A stretch of DNA of 64,000 nucleotides from an uncultured Akkermansia sp. (GTDB taxonomy: Bacteria; Verrucomicrobiota; Verrucomicrobiia; Verrucomicrobiales; Akkermansiaceae): contig CANQAD010000003.1 of NCBI GenBank assembly GCA_947588735.1, forward strand, positions 1 through 64,000. Direction: 5' to 3'. The translations under genes were made by a program, and so were the position numbers. The notes under the pieces are model-generated. The model searched no databases. It saw nothing but the letters and a program-made list of their open reading frames with translations, and was not told the DNA's origin. Each line of letters starts with the position of its first letter. The first letter of the stretch is position 1. Positions 28,464 to 38,723 of this stretch are shown here, piece by piece.

Positions 28464-29183
28464 TCACCCCTCCCATTCCATGGTGATGACTGCGCGTAGT
28501 TTTCCGCCGCCTTCAATGCGGTGCTGGCTTAGCGATCCTGCCGCGCGGTGGATTATGCACAGCGGTTCGCTCATCATACTCTCGTGTTTGTAAGTCACAT
28601 GGATACGGCGTGGCGCACAACCGGGAGGATTCGGCATCGTATCGATTGCCCAGGTCAAATAGGCGGAGTTGTTAATATGGCCGTTGAAATCGACATCTCG
28701 GCGTGACGTCACCAAATATGCGGTTCCCAAATCCTTTGCCTGATCTTCCGGGAACTTTGGCAGCTCAGCCGTGATGATTGGAGGACACGCCGCCGGCACA
28801 TCAAGGTCTGCCCGTTTCAGCGGCATAGGCCGACGCGTGTTCATGTCGATAATCACCCACATTAAATCAGCACGTCCTATCACTTCCCCCTCCCTATCGC
28901 GCATCTCTACGAATCGGCGCGCTTGCAACGGCGAAGCCTGCCCGGTATTCGTGCGCAAACTCACCTGCTCCTTCCATTTTGGTCGGCGCAGCAGTTCGAA
29001 GTTACCTTGCACTTCCACCCAGATCATGCCGTGCTCCACCACCCAATCATAGCCCATTTTGTTACGCGAAGCGTGCAGCTCCGCCATTTCCTGACAAAAC
29101 AAAAGGTAGAACTCCGGCTTGAGCAGCAAATCTGCCCCGCATTCGTAACTCGCAATGCTGTGTGACAACACCAAATCTTCCAT
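28464..29183 (-). CDS. Acyl-ACP thioesterase family protein
   Basis: YECGADLLLKPEFYLLFCQEMAELHA...DVDFNGHINNSAYLTWAIDTMP. Confidence 0.85.
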   Translation of the reverse strand: MEDLVLSHSIASYECGADLLLKPEFYLLFCQEMAELHASRNKMGYDWVVEHGMIWVEVQGNFELLRRPKWKEQVSLRTNTGQASPLQARRFVEMRDREGEVIGRADLMWVIIDMNTRRPMPLKRADLDVPAACPPIITAELPKFPEDQAKDLGTAYLVTSRRDVDFNGHINNSAYLTWAIDTMPNPPGCAPRRIHVTYKHESMMSEPLCIIHRAAGSLSQHRIEGGGKLRAVITMEWEG

Positions 29184-29260
29184 GCCGCCACTCTATCATA
29201 CCGTTTTCCATTGTCAAGTTCGCACTTGACCAACCACAACTGCCACCGTATCATACCCGC

Positions 29261-30169
29261 ATGCGTTTTCTCCGTCTTCTTTTCTGCCTGTGCGCGGGGG
29301 CGCTGGCGGCCTGCAGCCAGGTGTCTCGCAGCCCGCGCACCTCACAACTCGTAGTGCTTGATATTGGGCACTTCCTGACCTCACCAGGGGCTAGTACACC
29401 CGGGGAAGTCGGCGGCCGCGTGTTGCGTGAGTGTGAATTTTGGCATCAATACGCAGGCGAGGTAAAGCAAGAAGTGCAACGCGCCGGGTTTCGCTGCGTC
29501 ATCATCAACCGCGGCAACCCTCCCACCACACAACCTCTGCTTTCCTACGCAAGAGCGGCGGACGTCTCTTACCTGCGCCATCCGGATGCTGGCGCAGAGC
29601 GTTACCCCTCCCGCTATTTCCCAGACCGTGTAGCTTCCGGCATGGTGAGTGCCGACTACGCCATCTACAACCGCGCCGCCTGTATCGTATTCCTGCATCA
29701 CAACAGTTTATCAAACCGGTGGACAAGCGGAGCTTCTCCCTCCGTGATCTTGCGCAACAAATATAACGGCGGTGCACTCGCAGAAGCTCTGCGCTCCACC
29801 ATGGAATGTGAAATCCTCAACCACGGCATGCCCAATGCCGGCAGAGGATGCAGGACGGAAGTGCGCTGTGTGGATGCCGATCGTGCGGCAGGTTGGCTGA
29901 ACGCCTGCGATGATGCCGGCATTCCAGCTGCCGTCGTGGAATCTGCCTTCCTGAACAATCGCGCCCACGCCGCCTTTCTGGCCACGGACTCCGGCGCACG
30001 TGCCTACGCGAGAGCCGTGGGACGTGGCATCGTGCGTTTCATGCGCATTTCACCGAGCATCCAGCGCCACGTTCGGGCCAACCCGGATGCACCCGACCAA
30101 GGTTCTTTCGGCTACGCCGAGGAATCGCGACAACTGCACGTTCCCGGCGCTAAGCTTCTCATCCGTTGA
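29261..30169 (+). CDS. N-acetylmuramoyl-L-alanine amidase-like lipoprotein
   Basis: Lipobox AGALAACSQ; amidase_3-like LVVLDIGH, CIVFLHHNS, PAAVVESAFLNNRAHAAFL. Confidence 0.8.
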   Translation: MRFLRLLFCLCAGALAACSQVSRSPRTSQLVVLDIGHFLTSPGASTPGEVGGRVLRECEFWHQYAGEVKQEVQRAGFRCVIINRGNPPTTQPLLSYARAADVSYLRHPDAGAERYPSRYFPDRVASGMVSADYAIYNRAACIVFLHHNSLSNRWTSGASPSVILRNKYNGGALAEALRSTMECEILNHGMPNAGRGCRTEVRCVDADRAAGWLNACDDAGIPAAVVESAFLNNRAHAAFLATDSGARAYARAVGRGIVRFMRISPSIQRHVRANPDAPDQGSFGYAEESRQLHVPGAKLLIR

Positions 30170-31049
30170 TGGCCGCGCGCATGACGCGCTCATCTGCCCG
30201 CTTCCCAAACCATTTTTCGAAGGAAAGCGCGCCCTGCCCCACGAGCATATCCCGGCCATCGCAAACACGGCACCTCGCTGCCGCTGCCGCCCGTTGCAGG
30301 GGCGTTGCATGAGTGATCAGATCGAAGACAATATGCCTCCCACTCAGCAATTCGGCGGCTATTGGCAAGGGGTCTTCCGCAGCCAAGCCCAAGCTCGTGG
30401 CGTTAACAATGAGGTCCGCCTCTTGCACAGCCGCTCGCATCTGATTACCGTCAACCAACGAACAAACGCCGATGTTCATCTCCGGCGCCAGTGAGCGAAG
30501 ACGATCTGCAAGGCGTCCCAGCTCCGGCCGCGGACGATTCGCCAAAATCAATTGCCGACATCCGGAAATCACGCACTGCATCGCCAGAGCGCTTCCCGCT
30601 CCGCCGCACGCTCCAAGGATCAGGACTCTTTTTTCTGCGAGTCGGCTGCCGCAATGCGACGCCAACGCGTGTTCAAAGCCCGGACCGTCTGTGTTGCTCC
30701 CCTCAATTTTTCCCTCGCGAAATACAAGCGTATTCACCGCCCCGCTCAGCTCGGAAAGACGATCCACTTGATCCGCCACTATCCGCGCCTCCCGCTTAAA
30801 AGGCACGGTGACGTTCACCCCAAGAAACCCCAACAGACGCAAGCGCTCCGTCAAGCCGCGAAAAGCTCCCTCCTCCTTTGGACACAAAATACGGACATAC
30901 GAACCGCCTATGCCCACTGCACTCATGGCGGCCTCCTGAATGTCCGGAGAGAGCGAATGCGCAATGGGATGCCCCACGACCCCGAGTCGCGGGACAGGTA
31001 AAGGAGCCGACAGCTTCTCCAATTCTTCAATGGTGTAAACGTCCTGCAT
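30159..31049 (-). CDS. aroE: Shikimate dehydrogenase
   Basis: GVVGHPIAHSLSPDIQEAAM, GVNVTVPFKREA, NTDGPGF, ILGACGGAGSALAM. Confidence 0.93.
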   Translation of the reverse strand: MQDVYTIEELEKLSAPLPVPRLGVVGHPIAHSLSPDIQEAAMSAVGIGGSYVRILCPKEEGAFRGLTERLRLLGFLGVNVTVPFKREARIVADQVDRLSELSGAVNTLVFREGKIEGSNTDGPGFEHALASHCGSRLAEKRVLILGACGGAGSALAMQCVISGCRQLILANRPRPELGRLADRLRSLAPEMNIGVCSLVDGNQMRAAVQEADLIVNATSLGLAAEDPLPIAAELLSGRHIVFDLITHATPLQRAAAAARCRVCDGRDMLVGQGALSFEKWFGKRADERVMRAAING

Positions 31050-31055
31050 GAACCC

Positions 31056-31385
31056 TTATTCCTCCGGCGAGCCGTCTTTACCGACAGTTTGCACCACCTG
31101 GCTCTTCACGATTTTGATGATGGTATTGGGGGCCACCTCCAGGCGAACGGTGGTATCTTTCACCTCGCGCACAATGCCGTAGATTCCGCCGGCAGTAATG
31201 ACTTTATCGCCGCTTTTCAGAGCATCTTGACGGGCCTTGAGTTCTTTCTGCTGCTTGCGTTGCGGACGAATGAGCAAGAAGTAAAATATCACAAAAATGA
31301 GACCGAGTGTGATAAACATGCTCATGGGATTGCCTTGAGTGTTCTGTGCGGCGGCTTGCGCCAGGATGAGTGCAGTTGTATTCAT
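31056..31385 (-). CDS. yajC: Preprotein translocase subunit YajC
   Basis: ILFVIFYFLLIRPQRKQQKELKARQDALKSGDKVITAGGIYGIV. Confidence 0.94.
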   Translation of the reverse strand: MNTTALILAQAAAQNTQGNPMSMFITLGLIFVIFYFLLIRPQRKQQKELKARQDALKSGDKVITAGGIYGIVREVKDTTVRLEVAPNTIIKIVKSQVVQTVGKDGSPEE

Positions 31386-32512
31386 GGTATTTGATTGGCT
31401 TGGTAACGCGCGATGAAACTGCTCTTGAAAGCAGCATATTGTCCGGCCGCTATGGAGTTTCGCGCTTGCTCCATGAGCCGCAAGTAAAAGTGAAGGTTCT
31501 GAAATGAAAGCACTCTTTGCGCCAACATCTCTCCCGCTCGGAAAAAGTGCCGTATCGCCGCGCGGGAAAATCGTGCCACGTGCGGGTGACTCTCCTCGTG
31601 AATAGGACGTTCATCGGATTTCCAGCGTTCATTCGTGATGTGCATCGGACCATCCGGAGTGAGGGCAATGCCGTGTCTTGCCAGGCGCGTTGGCATCACA
31701 CAATCAAACATGTCAACGCCGCGCCCAATCATCTCCAGCATCTGTACCGGTGTGCCGAGCCCCATGGCATAACGCGCTTTCCCCACCGGCAGGTACGGCG
31801 TCGCATTCTCAATGGCCCGCAGCATCTCCTCCTCAGGCTCCCCCACGGATACGCCGCCGATGGCATAGCCGTCAAAATCCATCTCCGCGAGTTGTTCAGC
31901 GCAGGCGCGGCGCAAATCCGCGAACACAGAACCCTGCACGATGCCGAAGTGTTGCTGCAGAGCATTACCACTCATGGGATGGTGCTCCTGCACCCAAGTC
32001 TTGCAACGCGCCGCCCAGCGCAATGTATAACCCATGGATTTCTCAGCGTAAGCGCGGTCGCAAGGGTAAGGCGGGCATTCATCAAAGAGCATGGCGATAT
32101 CCGCCCCCAAGTTCGCTTGAATTTCCATGCTCTTCTCCGGCGTCAACAACATGTACGCCCCATCAACATGATTGCGAAAGCGCACTCCCTCTTCCGTAAT
32201 TTTTCGCAGTTGCGCCAGACTCCACACCTGAAATCCTCCTGAATCCGTAAGCATCGGCCTCCTCCATCCGGCAAACTGGTGCAATCCACCCAGATCGCGT
32301 ATCACTTCATCCCCCGGCCGCAAGCACAGATGGTAAGTATTGCCCAGAACAATCTGGGCACCCAATTCTTCCAGCTCCTCCGGGTGCAGCGTTTTCACGG
32401 CGCCCTGCGTACCGACCGGCATGAAGATCGGCGTGGGCACATCGCCATGCGCCAGGTGCAACGTGCCAAATCGTGCACCGGTTGGGTCCGTGCTGTGCAA
32501 GGTAAAGCTCAT
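31382..32512 (-). CDS. tgt: tRNA-guanine transglycosylase
   Basis: PIFMPVGTQGAVKTL, LTDSGGFQVWSL, FDCVMPTRLARHG. Confidence 0.95.
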   Translation of the reverse strand: MSFTLHSTDPTGARFGTLHLAHGDVPTPIFMPVGTQGAVKTLHPEELEELGAQIVLGNTYHLCLRPGDEVIRDLGGLHQFAGWRRPMLTDSGGFQVWSLAQLRKITEEGVRFRNHVDGAYMLLTPEKSMEIQANLGADIAMLFDECPPYPCDRAYAEKSMGYTLRWAARCKTWVQEHHPMSGNALQQHFGIVQGSVFADLRRACAEQLAEMDFDGYAIGGVSVGEPEEEMLRAIENATPYLPVGKARYAMGLGTPVQMLEMIGRGVDMFDCVMPTRLARHGIALTPDGPMHITNERWKSDERPIHEESHPHVARFSRAAIRHFFRAGEMLAQRVLSFQNLHFYLRLMEQARNSIAAGQYAAFKSSFIARYQANQIP

Positions 32513-33093
32513 GAGTTGCGCACAAAGCGTGCCGAGTATGTTGTCCTACCCTGCGATTCCCAATGAAGCTGGAAGTCTGTAACAGGGTACTCGGTCAAAT
32601 CTGGCCACGGTTCACGGTGAAACAATGCTGAATCTCCCACAACTCTGCACACCCAGCTGTAATATTCCTCATGATCAGTACGAAAAAGGAGTTCTCCCCC
32701 CGGCGTCAAAACGCGGTGTAACACCGGTACAACATTCTCTTGCATCATACGCTTTTTATGATGCTTTTCCTTGGGCCATGGATCAGGGAAAAGATAGTGC
32801 AGACGCCGCACGCTCCCCTCCTGCAGCATCCATTCCAACAGATAGCGGTTCTCCGCCCGCACCGCGCGCACATTGTCCAGCTCCAATTCATCCGCACGAC
32901 GACAAACCTTGCGCAAACGGCCCAGCAAACGCTCCACTCCCAAAAATAATCGCTCCGGATGTTGCTGCGCCACCGCCAACAGAAACCCGCCATCCCCACA
33001 CCCTAAATCCACCTCACATTCCTGTCCGCTTCCAAAAATATCCGTCACGCTGTAGCGGCGGAAATAATCCGGCGGTATGAAAGCGGTTGCCAT
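32509..33093 (-). CDS. trmB: tRNA (guanine-N7-)-methyltransferase
   Basis: EVDLGCGDGGFLLAVA, HYLFPDPWPKEKHHKKR. Confidence 0.93.
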   Translation of the reverse strand: MATAFIPPDYFRRYSVTDIFGSGQECEVDLGCGDGGFLLAVAQQHPERLFLGVERLLGRLRKVCRRADELELDNVRAVRAENRYLLEWMLQEGSVRRLHYLFPDPWPKEKHHKKRMMQENVVPVLHRVLTPGGELLFRTDHEEYYSWVCRVVGDSALFHREPWPDLTEYPVTDFQLHWESQGRTTYSARFVRNS

Positions 33094-33099
33094 AACGGC

Positions 33100-34143
33100 T
33101 CAGCGCTTATTGTTCTTCTTTGGCTTGAGCGGCACAGCATGCATCGGCTGCGGCTGCTCTCCCTTGTACTGTGGGTTCATGGAAGCAATCTGCTCATTGG
33201 TCACCGCAAAGGTGAAATTGCCTCCTTTTGCCTCATCCTCCGCATCCAGCACATGGTCGAACACGCACACGGGTCGGTTCCCCGCCGTTTCGGGCATCAC
33301 AAACACACCAATAGCCATGCCTGGATGATCCTGTTCATTGCTGCTGGGCTTGATACTGTATGCAATGGTGTTGGTGCCTCTCCTCAATCCTCCGGATATG
33401 GTGTCAGCGCGTCTTTCATCATCAAAATTGTGAACGGAGACGCCGTTAATGCGTATCTCGATTTCGCGGCCGGGACAATCGACAAAGACTTCGCCGATGA
33501 GCTCTGGATTGGCACATGCGGGAGGCACAGTCGGAATACTGCGGTAGGGGTGGAATCCATCTTGCTCACGCAGGACACTCAGATCCCGACCCTCCAATCT
33601 CTTGAGCACGCCAGGCAATTTACTCAAATCAAAGAACCGCGTCTGATCCAACCGCCATTTCCCGTTCTCGTGCACAAACTCCAGCACAAAAGCATTCTGC
33701 TTGGCCACGTCGTCCCCTAGTTGCATCTTCCCGAGATAGGTAGCTGCCATGGTGCGTCCGGCACACCCGCTGAGCGCTCCTACAAAACGGAAATTTTCCA
33801 ACTGCGGAGCTTGCCGGGCACTGCGAAAGAAATCTCTCGGGAAGGTACCGCGCTCCGAAATGATGAGGTTGCGCACCTTCATCTGTCGAGCAGAGGAGGT
33901 ACTGTTGCGCCACGCAGTTTCATCCCCACGCTGCACACTCAATCGCCAGGTATTGTACGTAGTCTCCGCAAGAGCTCGCGCCTTCTCCTGATTCGGAGTA
34001 GCGATGCCATCTGGCGTTACTTGAAGCTTTCCACTCGCCTGCGGCGTTGTCGGTATGGGTGCAGGAATTGATGTCTGCTGCGCCGTAACTACCCCAGCGC
34101 ATGTGATGGTAGCCACGATGATGGCTGCAAAAAGTTTTCTCAT
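33100..34143 (-). CDS. Secreted hypothetical protein
   Basis: Signal peptide MRKLFAAIIVATITCAGVVTAQQ; 347 aa, no family recognised. Confidence 0.65.
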   Translation of the reverse strand: MRKLFAAIIVATITCAGVVTAQQTSIPAPIPTTPQASGKLQVTPDGIATPNQEKARALAETTYNTWRLSVQRGDETAWRNSTSSARQMKVRNLIISERGTFPRDFFRSARQAPQLENFRFVGALSGCAGRTMAATYLGKMQLGDDVAKQNAFVLEFVHENGKWRLDQTRFFDLSKLPGVLKRLEGRDLSVLREQDGFHPYRSIPTVPPACANPELIGEVFVDCPGREIEIRINGVSVHNFDDERRADTISGGLRRGTNTIAYSIKPSSNEQDHPGMAIGVFVMPETAGNRPVCVFDHVLDAEDEAKGGNFTFAVTNEQIASMNPQYKGEQPQPMHAVPLKPKKNNKR

Positions 34144-34207
34144 TGCTCCTCAATTCATACATCAGACTTGCCTTTTTGGCAAGAAAATTGCATACTCTTG
34201 CGCGGGT

Positions 34208-35092
34208 ATGACGCCTTTTACCGGCCAGTATCGCACGCAGTCCGTGCGCAATAATAATCACGAATTGCTCGATTCTGCCCCCTCCGTCATTTGGAAGCGC
34301 TTTGCAGACGGTTATTCCTTGCGAGCCTTCATCTTCTCACCACCCGGTCATTCCCTTCAACAGCTCCGCCCAGCCGTCCTTTTCTTTTCCGGCGGTATGT
34401 GGTCCCACAACCGTGCCGACGATTTCGCCCCCTGGGCTCTGCATCTTGCCCACCGCGGCATCGTCTGCATCATCCCGGAATACCGCAACTACGACCATTT
34501 TGAGGTGGCCGCTGATGAAATCATTATGGAAGGCCTCGATGCATGGCGCTGGCTGCACGACAACGCGCATGGTCTCGGCGTTGATCCGCGTCGCATCACT
34601 TTGGCGGGCGAAGACGCCGGAGGGCTCATGGCCCTCAACGCCGGTATGCAGCCAATCATCCGTAAACGCAAATTCTGGCAATTCGGCAAACGCGATATTC
34701 TGCCCATTTCTCCGTGTGCCATCGCAATTTTCCGCGGTATCGTGGACCCTGAGACTCCAGAAGCCCGCTCCCTCTGCATCCACTTGGACAGCTCCTCTCC
34801 AGAACGCGTGAATCCCTGCGAGCTTCTGCGCAAAAATCTGCCGCCGCTCTTCTGTGTGCATGGCATGCGCGATCCCTTGCTGGATTATGAACTACGCGAG
34901 TGGTTCTGCAAACGATGGCGACATTTCGGCAATGATGTGCAGTTTCTCCTCTGCCCCCGTGCGGACCACTCGATTACCCACTTTGAGGTGAATCCTGCCG
35001 TCTTCGAGTACATTCTCCTCGCATGGGAAGAGTTCATGATTACCCGTTCCCTCTGGCCGGAAGACGTGATGGAGGAGCCCACGCTCAACTAA
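34208..35092 (+). CDS. Alpha/beta hydrolase-fold protein (HSL/BD-FAE-like) with Asp at the nucleophile position
   Basis: FFSGGMWSHN (oxyanion-type loop), AGEDAGGLMAL in place of GDSAGG, late Asp (HGMRDPLLDYE) and His (PRADHSITHFE). Confidence 0.75.
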   Translation: MTPFTGQYRTQSVRNNNHELLDSAPSVIWKRFADGYSLRAFIFSPPGHSLQQLRPAVLFFSGGMWSHNRADDFAPWALHLAHRGIVCIIPEYRNYDHFEVAADEIIMEGLDAWRWLHDNAHGLGVDPRRITLAGEDAGGLMALNAGMQPIIRKRKFWQFGKRDILPISPCAIAIFRGIVDPETPEARSLCIHLDSSSPERVNPCELLRKNLPPLFCVHGMRDPLLDYELREWFCKRWRHFGNDVQFLLCPRADHSITHFEVNPAVFEYILLAWEEFMITRSLWPEDVMEEPTLN

Positions 35093-35149
35093 CGCGTAAA
35101 GCTCGACCCACCGCCGATCCAGTCTCCTTAACCTCTCCCGCGCCGAGCA

Positions 35150-36178
35150 CTACTTCTTTTCATCAAGCTTGGCTCGCACCTTTGCTTCCACCTCAGCATA
35201 CAGCTGCTCACTCTTGCGCAGTTCGTCTTTAGCAGCATCGCGCCCCTGCGCCAGTTGAGCTCCATTGTAACTGAACCACGACCCGCGTTTTTGAATGATA
35301 TCGTATTCCATCGCCAAGTCGATCAAACTTCCTACGGAAGATATGCCCTCGTTGTACATGATGTCGAACTCGCATTCTGTAAAGGGAGGCGCCACCTTAT
35401 TTTTCACTACTTTCAGTCTTGTACGATTCCCCACAACTGCGCCATCCGTCCCCTTAATCTGACCTATACGCCGTATGTCACAACGTACCGAGGCGTAGAA
35501 CTTCAGAGCTCGTCCTCCCGGCGTAGTCTCAGGATTGCCAAACATCACCCCGATCTTCTCGCGAATCTGGTTTGTAAAAATGCATACTGTGCGCGCCTTT
35601 GCGATAAGTGAGGTAAGCTTGCGCAGCGCTGCGCTCATCAATCGCGCCTGCGCACCCACCGTGCTGTCGCCTATATCACCCTCCAGCTCCTGTCGAGTTA
35701 CCAGCGCAGCCACAGAATCCACCACGATCACATCGATGGTGTTGGAGCGGACCAACGCCTCACATATCTGCAACGCTTCTTCTCCGCTGCCCGGCTGGGA
35801 TACCAGCAAATCGTCCAACTTCACCCCTAGCTTCGCAGCATATGAAGGATCCAGTGCATGCTCCACATCAATGAAAGCTGCCAATCCTCCCGCCTTCTGC
35901 GCCTGTGCGATTGCAGTGAGCGTTAGTGTCGTTTTACCGGATGACTCAGGTCCGAATATTTCCACGACTCTCCCTCTCGGGAATCCGCCCACCCCCAATG
36001 CGCGATCAATCAGCAAATTGCCTGTTGGTATCACGTCCACTTCCATCTTCTTTTGATCCCCCAGCCTCATGATGGCATTCTCCCCAAAATCCTTCTGGAT
36101 CTGCAGCATCGCTGCATCGAGCGCCCGCTGCCTCTGCGCACGTATTTTCTCCTGTTCAGGTGTCGTTTCCTTGCTCAT
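35150..36178 (-). CDS. recA: Recombinase RecA
   Basis: [54 protein letters not shown]. Start at ATG 36178, not 36343. Confidence 0.97.
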   Translation of the reverse strand: MSKETTPEQEKIRAQRQRALDAAMLQIQKDFGENAIMRLGDQKKMEVDVIPTGNLLIDRALGVGGFPRGRVVEIFGPESSGKTTLTLTAIAQAQKAGGLAAFIDVEHALDPSYAAKLGVKLDDLLVSQPGSGEEALQICEALVRSNTIDVIVVDSVAALVTRQELEGDIGDSTVGAQARLMSAALRKLTSLIAKARTVCIFTNQIREKIGVMFGNPETTPGGRALKFYASVRCDIRRIGQIKGTDGAVVGNRTRLKVVKNKVAPPFTECEFDIMYNEGISSVGSLIDLAMEYDIIQKRGSWFSYNGAQLAQGRDAAKDELRKSEQLYAEVEAKVRAKLDEKK

Positions 36179-36314
36179 ACCACCTGAGCATACCTGTTTC
36201 CTCTCTCCCATGCAAGCTGAATTTTCGCCATGGCGCTGTCCCCCTTCCGGACCGCAATGCCTCAAAAACAGAGTCACCGAAGGATGTCTAAAAACGGGGA
36301 AAGGAAATTCCCAA

Positions 36315-36555
36315 GGTAAACGCATTTGCGAGAAGTTCATCAACGGAGGAAATGCTCTTGTTGGCTGATATCATCGTTGATATGCATTAAAAATCATGTC
36401 AGCAAGCGGTCATCATATGATGGCTTTAAAGACCCTTTTGCATACATTCATGATTCGATAAAATCTGCACAACGCGCACGCTATCACCATTTTAAATCGT
36501 AATTCGTAACTCGTAAAGAGGCAACCGCATTTCCTCATGCGTTTTGCCCTGAGGG
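36315..36555. repeat. Interspersed repeat family A, copy 3
   Basis: ggaaattcccaaggtaaacgcatttg ... cctcatgcgttttgccctgagggaattcc; extended inverted termini. Confidence 0.75.
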
Positions 36556-36725
36556 AATTCCCCGAAGGCTTGACGCCTCAAAAATGAAGGGGCAACATCA
36601 AACACATCTCACTCAAAATGAATAAACAAGAAAGAACAAAGCCACTTCCTTCTCAAAAGAGAAATTTTTTGTCAGAGAACCTATCAATAAAGACAGAAAA
36701 AATTTGGTTGAGAGAGGTCTGTAAC

Positions 36726-38621
36726 TCATCTGCTTGCACAGATATCGCGGAGCCTGGGCAGAATGTCTGTGTTGATGGAGAGAATGAGGATCTCCGGCTT
36801 AAAGGCGAGAATTTCCTTTTTGTGCAACTTGAGGATTTTAAACTCGTCGGACGCCTTGATCCATCCCGTGTTAAGTCTGATGTATTTCGTTTGAGCCGCT
36901 GAGTAAGGTAAGAATTGGAGGAGATTCTCGCTTTGTGATGTACCAAACAGCATGATTTTATGCTTCCCCTCAGGGTAAACGAAATCCTTGGTAAACTTCC
37001 CAATTTTAACCGACATCTTGCCGCTGTTCTTGTGATCGTAGTAATGATGGAGACAGGGTGGTGTTGCGGGGATTCTTTGAAGATTGCAAAAACGGTAGAG
37101 ATAACCCGGGTAATAATTTCGTGACCAATCATCGCGGATCAGTCGATTTTGGGATTGGTTGTAATTATCAAGGGATGCCACGGGCATGTCCGGATAATCT
37201 CTGCCTATTTCTTTCATAAGCTCACGATAGCCGACAAATGCACCCCAATCTGTCCAATGCCATGTCCTCTTGAAAAACACAAAATCGTCCTTAGCTGCAT
37301 CGCGAAGCGCCTCGTACGGGTAAACGTAGGGAATATGATGCTTCCTCACTTTGTTTCTGATCGTTTCTTGCACCTGAGAAGTTTTAACAAAGGCTCTCTC
37401 ATCAAATCCATATCTCCGCGAGAGAAGTCCCTTGTAAATACTTTCCTTTCGAGGCACCTCAAGGATGTAAAATCGGATTTTATTCTGTCGACAAAATTGG
37501 TTCAATTGAAGCAGGTTTTGCACAATAGAGCGGATGAAAGCAGGATTGTCATTCATTTTGGAGACGAGAGGCTTAAGGAAAAACCAGTCGTCTTTCTTGA
37601 AATAAATGGCATTTCGCGCACAGATAGCGCGGGACAGTTCATTCCGGATGACGTCGTGCAGCCTCATGAGGGCAGTGTGCCCACAAAAATGGTCGTTGAA
37701 CCAATTTTCATACCGTCTCCCATAGTCAGACTGCTCTTTAAAGATATCCTTCCACTCAGGCTTCACGGCAAGCATTCTGTTTCCCCGCACAGATCTTACG
37801 GCATCTGAAATATCAAGCATCGGAATAAACAGGCAGGAAAAGAACGTGATTAAAAGAAGAGTATTGCTCAATCGCAGTCGCTCCCGGTTTTTGGCAAAGA
37901 TGGAAAGTAGGCACCAACTCAGGGAGAAGAACAACAAATTCCCGGTGATAATGTACCAGACCTTCCCGGATTTCAGCAATGTAAAATCGTGAACAGAAAA
38001 GGGATGCCGACGAAACTCAACTTCTATCTGAACGCATTCATGTTTCCGGACAGGAATAGATTGGGCGTGTTTCCCTATGTAGGGGAAATTCCCGGGATCA
38101 GCGAACATTAAATCATAGTTAAAGCGAGGAAGCTCATACTTTTTCTCAGGAATGTATTTGGCGTCATTTCCCACGTACGAAAAAGTCCTGGGCTCAGTAA
38201 AGGCCACCTTGTCGTTAATTTTCAAATTCCTCCAATCTGTCAGGGCGGCAAAGGGTTCATCGTCGTCATTGCGGGCATTCGGTCCTCTCAACAGCACGGT
38301 GATCTTACCATCTTGAAGAGCCTCGACTTGAAAAGAGAGTTTCTGCCATCTCCTTCTTGCCCTCAGATTCAGATTAGCCCGTCGAGAATTTCTCGCCTCA
38401 TATCCGTACCAGTAAGTGGCAGTTACGGGTTGAGAAAGAGATTGGAGGAAGAATGGTTCAGTCCCGGTAAGTTTGCCGGAATACACCAAGTCAAGGCGAG
38501 CCTCTTTGTTGGAAAGGGTCCGAATAAAACTGCCATAGTCATACTCTGTCCACAAGGGCAGACATAAGACGTTAAAGAAGATGGTTACCAATACGGAAAC
38601 CACGAACCTCTTGCCGGTCAT
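36726..38621 (-). CDS. AlgX/AlgJ-like (SGNH-type) O-acetyltransferase-related membrane protein
   Basis: NWFNDHFCGHTALMRLHDVIRNEL..KKDDWFFLKP, FFKRTWHWTDWGAFVGYRELM; two TM segments and an N-terminal beta-rich domain. Confidence 0.75.
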   Translation of the reverse strand: MTGKRFVVSVLVTIFFNVLCLPLWTEYDYGSFIRTLSNKEARLDLVYSGKLTGTEPFFLQSLSQPVTATYWYGYEARNSRRANLNLRARRRWQKLSFQVEALQDGKITVLLRGPNARNDDDEPFAALTDWRNLKINDKVAFTEPRTFSYVGNDAKYIPEKKYELPRFNYDLMFADPGNFPYIGKHAQSIPVRKHECVQIEVEFRRHPFSVHDFTLLKSGKVWYIITGNLLFFSLSWCLLSIFAKNRERLRLSNTLLLITFFSCLFIPMLDISDAVRSVRGNRMLAVKPEWKDIFKEQSDYGRRYENWFNDHFCGHTALMRLHDVIRNELSRAICARNAIYFKKDDWFFLKPLVSKMNDNPAFIRSIVQNLLQLNQFCRQNKIRFYILEVPRKESIYKGLLSRRYGFDERAFVKTSQVQETIRNKVRKHHIPYVYPYEALRDAAKDDFVFFKRTWHWTDWGAFVGYRELMKEIGRDYPDMPVASLDNYNQSQNRLIRDDWSRNYYPGYLYRFCNLQRIPATPPCLHHYYDHKNSGKMSVKIGKFTKDFVYPEGKHKIMLFGTSQSENLLQFLPYSAAQTKYIRLNTGWIKASDEFKILKLHKKEILAFKPEILILSINTDILPRLRDICASR

Positions 38622-38723
38622 AAATCAATTGGATATAATGAAATAAGGCCACACCGCTCTGCCGCATCCAATCTTGCTCTCTACATCTCACGAAACGGGG
38701 GTTCAGAGAAGACTTCGCTACCC

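Noticed and set aside
31517-32242. 241-aa plus-strand ORF over tgt, and 43087-43725 (212 aa) over MBOAT
   Set aside because: Antisense to well-supported conserved genes; no family resemblance.
5041-36555. Family A repeats as a CRISPR array or transposon with its own transposase
   Set aside because: Copies are about 11-20 kb apart, not tandem with spacers, and contain no ORF longer than about 21 codons.
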